Shown here one piece after another: positions 47,319 through 53,792 of a DNA stretch of 64,000 bases. Both the position numbers and the translations under genes were made by a program. Below the pieces are notes generated by a model, which saw only the letters and a program-made list of their open reading frames with translations, was not told where the DNA came from and ran no database searches. The DNA is from Minwuia sp. (GTDB taxonomy: Bacteria > Pseudomonadota > Alphaproteobacteria > Minwuiales > Minwuiaceae): positions 1 through 64,000 of the forward strand of contig JARGPL010000004.1 in the NCBI GenBank assembly GCA_029210175.1, read 5' to 3'. Numbering within the stretch: position 1 is the stretch's first letter; the number at the start of each line of letters is the position of its first letter.

Positions 47319-47929
47319 TCGCGGATCTGGTCTATTTCGTCGGTGCCTTCTTCCTCTTGATCATCACGCCGGGGCCTGGTGTCCTGTCGGTCGCTGGCGT
47401 CGGGTCCGGTTTCGGCTACCGCATCGGCGTGCGCTATATCGCCGGGCTGTGGCTGGGGACCAATCTGGTGGCCGTTGCCGTTGTCAGTGGCCTGGCGGTG
47501 GTTCTGGAAACGGTGCCGGAGCTGAAGCTGATCTTCCTCGTCGTTTCGGTCGCGTTCCTGTTCTATCTGGCCGCACGCATCGCCTTCGCGGGCACGACGA
47601 TTGCCTTCGCGCAGGCCGTGAAGGTGCCGGGGGCCGTGGACGGCATCTTCCTGCAGTTCGTCAATCCGAAGGCCTACGCGGTCAACGGCACCCTGTTCGT
47701 CAGCTTTCCGCTCGGCTTCGAGAGCTCGGCGACCGAGATCGCGGTCAAGTTCCTGCTGATCAACATCATCTGGGTCCCGGTGCACTTCGCCTGGCTGTTT
47801 CTCGGTGTGTCGCTGAAGCGCATGGCACTGGCCCCGTCGACGCAGCGATTGATCAACATCCTCATGGCGCTGGCCATGGTGATCGTGGTCGTGCTGGCTT
47901 TGCTGTCAGGTGAGGGTATCTTCGACTGA
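47315..47929 (+). CDS. LysE/RhtB family amino-acid exporter
   Basis: The 204-residue inner-membrane protein has about six helices and the family mark IITPGPGVLSVAGVGSGFGYRIGVRYIAGLWLGTNLVAVAVV at its N terminus (TPGP motif), then FYLAARIAF and GIFLQFVNPKAYAVNGTLFVSF, corresponding to the conserved N-P-K segment. It starts with TTG 47315, overlapping the oxygenase stop. As the last gene of the acyl-CoA synthetase/oxygenase operon, it may export an amino-acid-like product of that pathway; this is inference. Confidence 0.85.
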   Translation: MIADLVYFVGAFFLLIITPGPGVLSVAGVGSGFGYRIGVRYIAGLWLGTNLVAVAVVSGLAVVLETVPELKLIFLVVSVAFLFYLAARIAFAGTTIAFAQAVKVPGAVDGIFLQFVNPKAYAVNGTLFVSFPLGFESSATEIAVKFLLINIIWVPVHFAWLFLGVSLKRMALAPSTQRLINILMALAMVIVVVLALLSGEGIFD

Positions 47930-47950
47930 TCATCTTCAGGAAGGCACGAC

Positions 47951-48757
47951 ATGCCCAACCGACAGGACGTCCGCCACAACGTCTGGCTGAGCGGCGAATT
48001 CGCCGAGGCCGAAGGGCGGGGCGAGCTTTCCATCGCCTATCAACCCATCGTCGACATGCAGACCCGCCGGATCGTTGGTGCTGAGGCGTTGATGCGCTGG
48101 CATCATGGCACCCGCGGGGCCGTGTCGCCGAATACCTTCATCGGGCTGGCGGAGCCGGAGGGTCTGTTGCACGGCCCGGGCGCCTTCGCGATAGAGACGG
48201 CACTGGATGACCTGGCGATCTGGCGTGCGGCCAGCGATCTTGCCGATGGCCTGTTCGTTTCCGTCAACGTCTCACCCAGCCAGCTTGAGGATCAGGGCCT
48301 GATCGACGGCCTGATCACGACCCTGGACAGTCGTGGTCTGGATGCTGGCGACCTGCATCTGGAACTGACGGAGACCGCACCACCACCGGGGCCGTCCGGG
48401 ACGGCCATGCTCAATCGGCTGCATGGGGCCGGGTTTCATATTGCCATCGACGATTTCGGCACGGGCTACTCATCCCTGCTACGGGTGCAGCACCTGCCCT
48501 GCCGCAGCCTGAAGATCGACCGGGGCTTCACGACCGATCTCGCAACCAGCGCCACATCCCGCGCCATCGTGCGGAGCACGCTTCAACTGGCCCGCGACAT
48601 GGGTCTGGACGTCGTCGCCGAAGGCATCGAGACCGAAGACCAGCGCGATTTCCTGCACGACAACGGCTGTCCGATGGGGCAGGGATACCTGTTCGGCAAG
48701 CCCGCGACGTCAGACGACTTCCGTAGAGCTTTTCTGAATGGCAGCCTAACTCCATGA
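47951..48757 (+). CDS. EAL domain cyclic-di-GMP phosphodiesterase
   Basis: The 268-residue protein is a nearly isolated EAL domain: ELSIAYQPIVDMQTRRIVGAEALMRW with Glu45-Ala46-Leu47, SVNVSPSQLE, LHLELTETA with a metal-binding Glu, HIAIDDFGTGYSSLLRVQHLPCRSLKIDRGFTTDL with the Asp-Asp pair and the Lys, and DVVAEGIETEDQRDFLHDNGCPMGQGYLFGKP with the final Glu and Gln. All catalytic residues appear present, so it should hydrolyse c-di-GMP. It has no sensor or GGDEF domain. It starts 22 bases after the LysE-type stop, and is the last chromosomal-type gene before the recombinase island. Confidence 0.92.
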   Translation: MPNRQDVRHNVWLSGEFAEAEGRGELSIAYQPIVDMQTRRIVGAEALMRWHHGTRGAVSPNTFIGLAEPEGLLHGPGAFAIETALDDLAIWRAASDLADGLFVSVNVSPSQLEDQGLIDGLITTLDSRGLDAGDLHLELTETAPPPGPSGTAMLNRLHGAGFHIAIDDFGTGYSSLLRVQHLPCRSLKIDRGFTTDLATSATSRAIVRSTLQLARDMGLDVVAEGIETEDQRDFLHDNGCPMGQGYLFGKPATSDDFRRAFLNGSLTP

Positions 48758-48817
48758 AAAGCCATCGCACTGGGCAGGCGCTGCTTTGACCGTCAAGGAT
48801 CATTCCTGTGAACGCAT

Positions 48818-49786
48818 TTGCACATGGAGCATTCCCAGATGATCATATCGGACATCGCCGCATTTATGGATTTTTGCAGGGTTCAGCGCGGCCTCAGCCC
48901 GAATACGTTGAGAGCCTACAGGCAGGATCTCGAGAGCTTTGAACGCTTCAAATCTGCGCATGAGCCGGACTGTGAGACGACAGATAGTACGATTGTAAAT
49001 TTCATTGGAAATCTACAAAATGACCAGTGTCTCGGTCCTGCTACCATCAGACGCCGTGTGGTCACTCTACGCTTTTTCTTCAATTGGCGAAGGGATACGG
49101 GAAAGGATATTCGTTCCCCCTTCGAGGGATTGGTGCTTGAACTGAAACTCCCCAAACGACTGCCGCGGCCAGTGGACCGTCCGACGCTTGTACACCTCCT
49201 GCAAGGAACAACAATCGGGGACGTTCAGGCGCCACCTCGCCTGAGAGCGGGTGATCTTGGCCCAGGTGATCATCAGGTCACAGGTTTGGTGGTCAGATTG
49301 CTGCTGTCAACGGGGCTCAGGATTGGCGAGATAACCCGAGTGAGGATCCAGGACGTATCGCATGCCGGCTCGTGCATACGCGTCCGGGGAAAAGGCGACC
49401 GTGAGCGTCAAGTCTATGTCTGCAATGAAAGACTGTTGCTGGAATTCAATGCCTATATCCAGGTCCGCGAAGTGCAGGCGCCGACGACAGAATTTCTGTT
49501 CCTGAACAAGCGGGGCGGACGTCTGACGGAGCCAACGTTCCGAAAGCGGCTCAGGAAGCTTTCAAATGATCTCCTGATCACTCCTCACCTTACACCTCAT
49601 CGGTTTCGCCATTCGGCAGCAACGATGTTGATAGAGGAAGGGGTGGATATTCGCTTCGTCCAGCGATTGCTTGGCCACGCGAATATCTCAACAACCGAAA
49701 TCTACACAAAAGTTTCGGATAATTCACTTGTTTCCGCGATCCGGGACGCAGACACACTCGCAAAAATAGGTTTCCGGTTACGATAA
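48818..49786 (+). CDS. Tyrosine site-specific recombinase (XerC/XerD-like)
   Basis: The 322-residue protein has an N-terminal SAM-like core-binding domain (FMDFCRVQRGLSPNTLRAYRQDLESFERF, then ATIRRRVVTLRFFFNW) and a catalytic domain with all expected residues: Arg168 in STGLRIGEITRVR, Lys192 in RVRGKGDRERQVYV, His261 and Arg264 in TPHRFRHSAATMLIEEG, His287 in LLGHANISTTEIYTKV, and the nucleophile Tyr296. It should be active. The start is uncertain: TTG 48818, ATG 48824 or ATG 48839, none with a strong ribosome binding site. Its last codons and stop lie inside the left inverted repeat. The adjacent repeat is its likely substrate. It is distinct enough in composition from chromosomal xerC/xerD to be accessory. 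Confidence 0.9.
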   Translation: MHMEHSQMIISDIAAFMDFCRVQRGLSPNTLRAYRQDLESFERFKSAHEPDCETTDSTIVNFIGNLQNDQCLGPATIRRRVVTLRFFFNWRRDTGKDIRSPFEGLVLELKLPKRLPRPVDRPTLVHLLQGTTIGDVQAPPRLRAGDLGPGDHQVTGLVVRLLLSTGLRIGEITRVRIQDVSHAGSCIRVRGKGDRERQVYVCNERLLLEFNAYIQVREVQAPTTEFLFLNKRGGRLTEPTFRKRLRKLSNDLLITPHLTPHRFRHSAATMLIEEGVDIRFVQRLLGHANISTTEIYTKVSDNSLVSAIRDADTLAKIGFRLR

Positions 49787-49802
49787 CTGGGAATTATCAT
49801 GC
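49777..49802 (+). repeat. Left 26-bp inverted repeat (candidate recombination site)
   Basis: The repeat begins GTTACGATAACTGGG and ends AATTATCATGC; it is the exact reverse complement of 51886-51911. Its core GATAA-CTGGGAA-TTATC is a five-base dyad with a seven-base centre, the layout of a tyrosine-recombinase crossover site. The repeat also contains the recombinase stop codon (49784-49786), a GGGA that can act as a ribosome binding site, and the ATG (49799-49801) of the methyltransferase gene. Homology stops exactly at both ends. Confidence 0.9.
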
Positions 49803-50629
49803 CAAATAGGGTCAACTCTAAAGGCTCCGTCTTTTCCACCTCTGATTGGCTTAACAACCATTTCAGCATCAAGTCGCATGGCAGGTTCCGCCATATATCT
49901 GCGCTGCCAATCCGGTTCGGAGACAATGTTCTGGATCTTGGTTGCGCGAACGGCGCTTGGTCAAGACTCATGGCCGAACGAGTAGGAGCTGCCGGTCATG
50001 TTGATGCAGTTGACCATGATGCAGTGCTGATTGATGAAGCGCGAAATTCCGTTCGTGACAGCCATTTAGGGAACCGGTTGACTTTTTCTGTCGCAGATAT
50101 TTCGAACGAAGTTTCTGAATTCGAACCAAGGTACTCCATAGTATCCGCGTTCAATGTGTTGTCGCTCGTGCCTGATGCAAGCCTAGTCCTAAAGGCAATT
50201 CGCAAATTGCTTTTGCCCCGAGCTGGACTTTTGATATTGAAGGATTCTGCGATTTCGACTGATTTTTACTGGCCAATTTCGAGTGATATTGCCTGTGAAA
50301 TCCGCAAACGGCTCGAACTTGGCGAAACCATAGACGGGTACGATCCCAATTTTGGTCTTGGATGTCGCAACTTGTTGCTGGAAAACGGCTTTTCAATCGA
50401 TGAGGTTATGTTGCATTCATACGCTTTCATGCATCCGTTCAGCATGGAAGAGCAGAAGTACATAAGTAGCAATGCGAAAATGATAGAATCAATTAGCTCT
50501 GCTGATTGCATTTCTGCGGATTTGACTGAATGGATATCCAGCAACATGGGTGAAGGCGGATTTTTCTTCAGAAACTCTGAATCGATTTATACAACTACAG
50601 AATTCACCTACATTTGCTCGATCATATAG
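49799..50629 (+). CDS. Class I SAM-dependent methyltransferase (module gene, currently behind the recombinase)
   Basis: The 276-residue protein has SAM motif I, NVLDLGCANGAWSRLMAERVG (residues 43-63), an acidic VDAVDHDAVLIDEAR for motif II, SVADISNEV for motif III, and YSIVSAFNVLSLVPDASLVLKAIRKLLLPRAGLLILKDS, which fits small-molecule or lipid-type methyltransferases. The C-terminal half lacks a recognisable substrate domain. The substrate is unknown; no restriction endonuclease or DNA-methylase motif (D/N-P-P-Y) is seen. The start ATG is inside the left inverted repeat, 12 bases after the recombinase stop, with GGGA six bases upstream. The gene is AT-rich compared with the chromosome and overlaps the convergent gene by eight bases. 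Confidence 0.83.
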   Translation: MPNRVNSKGSVFSTSDWLNNHFSIKSHGRFRHISALPIRFGDNVLDLGCANGAWSRLMAERVGAAGHVDAVDHDAVLIDEARNSVRDSHLGNRLTFSVADISNEVSEFEPRYSIVSAFNVLSLVPDASLVLKAIRKLLLPRAGLLILKDSAISTDFYWPISSDIACEIRKRLELGETIDGYDPNFGLGCRNLLLENGFSIDEVMLHSYAFMHPFSMEEQKYISSNAKMIESISSADCISADLTEWISSNMGEGGFFFRNSESIYTTTEFTYICSII

Positions 50630-51869
50630 AATATGCACGCTCTAATTTGGCGATAAATGGAGAGACTTGCCCCATTTCTTTCTTGGAAAAGGTCAAGACG
50701 GAATCAGATAATCTGTCACCGATCACGGTAGTTAGTAGAGTGACCATTGGCCTCAAAACCGGGACAGCCAGCAGTACACTTCCCAGATTGGCTAAGCTGT
50801 CAATAAATGCGGAAATATCGATATCGGTACCCTCAGCCTTGATGCGGGTCACGATTTTTTCCGCCCATTCCGCAGCATCATGATCACGCAACTCAGCTGT
50901 GGACAGATGCAGGCTCAGTGACAGAGCTGTTGATACGTCTGCTATTGCCTGGTGATATGCTTCGGCGAACCTGTTCCAGTCCCCATTTTTGAGCGCGTGA
51001 AGTTTGTGAAAGCTATCGTTCATGAGTAATCCGAAGACTTTGGCGTCGACATGCATGTCGAGAAAGCTGCCGAAGACCATGGGGGAAGCCAAAAATGCCC
51101 GAGGCGTACCCGGGTTTGTAGATGCCGCCTCGGTCGAAAGGTCACCTGCAAGGAAGGGCGAATAAACCCAAAGACCAGGTAATTCATCTCGCATATGCTC
51201 AATTGTCACACCAAACAACTGCAGTTTTGCAATATTTAGCGTGTCTTTCGAAATAACAACCTGATCAAGGGATGGAAGTACCTCAATTGCAATAAGGGAT
51301 TTTGTAAAATCTTGCTGTTGGAGAACAATATCTCTGATGCTCGATAATTGATACGGATTGCTGACGATGCTGGTATTTTCTAATCTGTTGATATATTTTG
51401 CGGGCAAGTCTGAGTCAGGGGTTTCCGTAGAGCGTGAAATGGTATATTTTGGCTCAAATACTGAACCAATTTGTGCTAAGGTTTCAGGATTTTTTCGAAT
51501 TTTGAGTAAATCAGTGGAGTATTCTGATGCGGCATCAAACATGTCGGGAGCTTCACTGCCCCCCCATCCAAGAATTTTGAGAACACCAACCTCAAGCATT
51601 TCGCGGGTTCGATCATGAGAAAGAAATCCAGATATCACTTTTGATACAAATGCATCTCTCACATTGAATATAGTGGCCGACGTGATTATGATGCTATCAA
51701 AATAGAGACTTAGAAGTGTTATATTTTTTGCGTGATACTCTATTTCTCTTTTGACCGAAGATCTTGTGAGTCGTCCTGGTGCCACGGCACGGTAATAGTA
51801 TTCAGCTAATTCTTCATATAGCACGGTGCGTACTTGGTGCGCATGTTCGCTGGAATAAATCGATGTCAC
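50622..51869 (-). CDS. Unrecognised 415-residue protein (module gene in the opposite orientation)
   Basis: I do not recognise this protein. It is soluble, largely helical, and rich in Ser, Leu, Ile and Asp; it has no signal peptide or clear motif. Hydrophobic stretches near the C terminus (FIDSLANLGSVLLAVPVLRPMVTLLTTVIG) might associate with membrane or pack as a core. It starts with GTG 51869, overlapping the stop of a seven-codon ORF that begins with the ATG in the right inverted repeat (51889-51887). It ends eight bases inside the methyltransferase gene. In the present orientation no promoter is obvious upstream of it outside the right repeat, so it may be silent until the module inverts; this is inference. 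Confidence 0.75.
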   Translation of the reverse strand: MTSIYSSEHAHQVRTVLYEELAEYYYRAVAPGRLTRSSVKREIEYHAKNITLLSLYFDSIIITSATIFNVRDAFVSKVISGFLSHDRTREMLEVGVLKILGWGGSEAPDMFDAASEYSTDLLKIRKNPETLAQIGSVFEPKYTISRSTETPDSDLPAKYINRLENTSIVSNPYQLSSIRDIVLQQQDFTKSLIAIEVLPSLDQVVISKDTLNIAKLQLFGVTIEHMRDELPGLWVYSPFLAGDLSTEAASTNPGTPRAFLASPMVFGSFLDMHVDAKVFGLLMNDSFHKLHALKNGDWNRFAEAYHQAIADVSTALSLSLHLSTAELRDHDAAEWAEKIVTRIKAEGTDIDISAFIDSLANLGSVLLAVPVLRPMVTLLTTVIGDRLSDSVLTFSKKEMGQVSPFIAKLERAYSI

Positions 51870-51885
51870 TGATTTTGACCCAAGA

Positions 51886-51911
51886 GCATGATAATTCCCA
51901 GTTATCGTAAC
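51886..51911 (-). repeat. Right 26-bp inverted repeat (candidate recombination site)
   Basis: This copy reads GCATGATAATTCCCAG then TTATCGTAAC on the plus strand, the exact reverse complement of 49777-49802. Read on the minus strand it presents the same ribosome binding site and ATG to the 415-residue gene's leader. Just outside it, a 12-base perfect palindrome CGAACATGTTCG lies at 51922-51933. The interval 51912-52104 holds no supported gene. Confidence 0.9.
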
Positions 51912-52104
51912 TTCATTCTAGCGAACATGTTCGAAATTTGAAATTCACCTTACTGAAGGCTGATCGGATGACGCTACCATGAAAGACATGCGGCTCAAAC
52001 TGGGGCTTGCTGTTGACGGTCGATTTGAAGAGCGTTGCTGCGTAGCTTGACGTCAGTCGCGACGGTGCCCGGAGCGGGATACTCTGCATTTACGCTTGGT
52101 TCCC

Positions 52105-52692
52105 TCAGCTGATCACCTCCATCGTGTACCAGCCGTTGCCGACACCATTGGCGACGCCCGGTTCCTTGTCACCCACGAACGTGTAGAGCGGCTTGTCGGC
52201 CATGGTCAGGACCCAGACCTGCAAGGCCTCGTTCCAGGCCTTGCCCCAGAGGCCATAGGTTCGCAGGTCCTTGCTGACGGTCAGTGGTCGCCACTGCTTC
52301 AGTGCTTCGCCGGAAAGGCTTGATACGCCATAAGCGGTGTCGCGGTCCGTCGCGTAGAGCGCGTGGCCATCCATGTCCGTCAGGATCTGGCCGGTGCGGC
52401 GGGTATAGATGACATCCACCAGCGCGGATCCGCCCCGGTCCATCACACCACGCATGGGAATGCGGTCCACGATCGGGCGCTGGGCACGCTTCGGGCCGCC
52501 GTCTTCCACGGCGTAATAGGGCGCGCGCAGTTCTTCTTCCAGAACTTCTTCCGGATCCACGGCGTCACCGATGCGCAACTGAGCGGCGGCGGATTGCAGG
52601 GTGAGCAAGAGGCCGCCGATGATGATCAATGACACGATGTGCCATCTGGCAGGGAATGATCCAGACTGCGTGCTTGTGTGCGCGTGCATCAC
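52105..52692 (-). CDS. Secreted repeat protein of the COG4315 type (YxWxxD-like motifs)
   Basis: The 195-residue protein has an N-terminal signal segment (HIVSLIIIGGLLLTLQSAAA) and a periplasmic domain with two related repeats: TRRTGQILTDMDGHALYATDRDTAYGVSSLSGEALKQWRPLTVSKD, and then WVLTMADKPLYTFVGDKEPGVANGVGNGWYTM. The Y-x-[FWY/T]-x-x-D motifs and the KQW-x-PL link match the secreted-repeat lipoprotein family of unknown function. There is no lipobox Cys, so it is probably soluble in the periplasm. The start may be ATG 52692 or 52689. Confidence 0.8.
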   Translation of the reverse strand: MMHAHTSTQSGSFPARWHIVSLIIIGGLLLTLQSAAAQLRIGDAVDPEEVLEEELRAPYYAVEDGGPKRAQRPIVDRIPMRGVMDRGGSALVDVIYTRRTGQILTDMDGHALYATDRDTAYGVSSLSGEALKQWRPLTVSKDLRTYGLWGKAWNEALQVWVLTMADKPLYTFVGDKEPGVANGVGNGWYTMEVIS

Positions 52693-52775
52693 GAAACTCC
52701 TGTTCTGTGAACCGGGCCGTTGTCAGGTTTCACGTGCGACGCCGGGTTGGCAAATCAACTCCTGTTTTTTGGCCA

Positions 52776-53792
52776 TCACTCCCGTCCGAATTGTGATCGC
52801 GGGCACCCGCAGGTTTCGCTCGCGCGACCCCTCGCCAGCATGCGGGCAATGGCGGCGTCGATCCGTTCCGGCCCGAGCTTGATCTGGTTTTCCAGCGTCG
52901 GGGCATAGCCGATGGGCAACTTTGGTGCGCCAATCCGTCTGACGGGCGCGCGCAGGTCGCTGTGCAGGGCTTCCCCGACGCTCGCCGCGATCTCCGCACC
53001 GAAGCCACCGACCACCACGGCTTCATGGGCGATCAGCAAACGTCCGGTCTTGCGCACGCTGTCGAACACGGTCGCCCGGTCCCAGGGCCAGAGGGTGCGC
53101 AGGTCAATGACCTCCACATCCGCTGGCGCGCGTTCGGCGGCGGCCAGCACGTCATGCAGGGTTGCCGACCAGGTCACGATGGTCAGGTCGGCACCTTGAC
53201 GGGCCAGGTTGGCCGTGCCGATCCGGCAAGGCGCGGCAGCCAGGTCCACGGCACCGGGCATGGGCCATAGATTCTTGTGTTCCAGATAGACGACAGGGTC
53301 ATCGCTCAGGATCGCTGCCTTCAGCATCGCGTAGTTGTCTGCCGGCGTGGCAGGCATCATCACCACCAGCCCCGGGATGTGGGTATAAAGAGCTTCCAGC
53401 GACTGGCTGTGCTGTGCGGCGGATGACCGCCACATGCCGACAGGCATGCGCACGGTCAGGGGAACACGGGTCTGCCCGCCGAACATGTACCGGGCCTTCG
53501 CGGCCTGATTGATCAGTTCGTCGGTGGCACAGAGTGCGAAATCCGCGAACCGCATCTCCACCACCGGGCGGGTGCCGGTCACGGCTGCACCGACGCCGAC
53601 GCCCATGATCGCGGCCTCGGAGATTGGCGTGGAGACGATGCGCTGCGGTCCGAACCGTTCCGGCAGCCCGGCATACTGGCCAAAAACCCCACCCCGTCCC
53701 AGATCCTCGCCCAGCGCCCAGACCGTCGGGTCGGCTTCCATCATCTCGGCCAGCGCGGCAGCCCCGGCGGCGGCATAGGTCATGTCAGCCAT
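52776..53792 (-). CDS. Alpha-ketoacid dehydrogenase E1 component, beta subunit
   Basis: The 338-residue protein matches the E1 beta subunit of pyruvate, acetoin or branched-chain 2-oxoacid dehydrogenases: ADPTVWALGEDLGRGGVFGQYAGLPERFGPQRIVSTPISEAAIMGVGVGAAVTGTRPVVEMRFADFALCATDELINQAAKARYMFGGQ, then MWRSSAAQHSQSLEALYTHIPGLVVMMPATPADNYAMLKAAI and DVEVIDLRTLWPWDRATVFDSVRKTGRLLIAHEAVVVGGFGAEIAA. ATG 53792 overlaps the alpha-subunit stop (TGATG). The C-terminal tail GRASETCGCPRSQFGRE is unusual. No E2 or E3 gene is adjacent. Confidence 0.9.
   Translation of the reverse strand: MADMTYAAAGAAALAEMMEADPTVWALGEDLGRGGVFGQYAGLPERFGPQRIVSTPISEAAIMGVGVGAAVTGTRPVVEMRFADFALCATDELINQAAKARYMFGGQTRVPLTVRMPVGMWRSSAAQHSQSLEALYTHIPGLVVMMPATPADNYAMLKAAILSDDPVVYLEHKNLWPMPGAVDLAAAPCRIGTANLARQGADLTIVTWSATLHDVLAAAERAPADVEVIDLRTLWPWDRATVFDSVRKTGRLLIAHEAVVVGGFGAEIAASVGEALHSDLRAPVRRIGAPKLPIGYAPTLENQIKLGPERIDAAIARMLARGRASETCGCPRSQFGRE

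Larger units (their letters stand above)
48818..51911. mobile_element. Recombinase-linked island with a 26-bp inverted-repeat-bounded invertible-type module
   Basis: This stretch is clearly AT-richer than its flanks, most strongly from 49803 to 51885, and carries a tyrosine recombinase followed by a module bounded by perfect 26-bp inverted repeats. The module contains exactly two convergent genes whose ends overlap by eight bases. No transposase lies inside, and the outside flanks of the repeats (TTTCCG and TTCATT) are not duplicated, so it is not a simple insertion sequence. I infer a horizontally acquired element with a site-specific inversion module. The outer right edge is not clear; the sequence returns to the chromosomal composition by about 52000. 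Confidence 0.7.

Noticed and set aside
49799-50629. Restriction-modification or DNA-methylation function for the module methyltransferase
   Set aside because: It has only a generic class I SAM fold with no N/D-P-P-Y/F catalytic motif, target-recognition domain or endonuclease partner.
49777-51911. Reading the 26-bp inverted repeats as ends of an insertion sequence
   Set aside because: There is no transposase between them, no target-site duplication outside them, and the recombinase gene lies outside and ends within the left repeat.
48780-52030. Loose similarity between 48760-48800 and 51990-52030 (CCATGAAA, ACTGGG, and TTGAC segments) as attachment-site repeats
   Set aside because: Identity is short and interrupted; it does not meet the standard for an att pair without comparison with an empty site.
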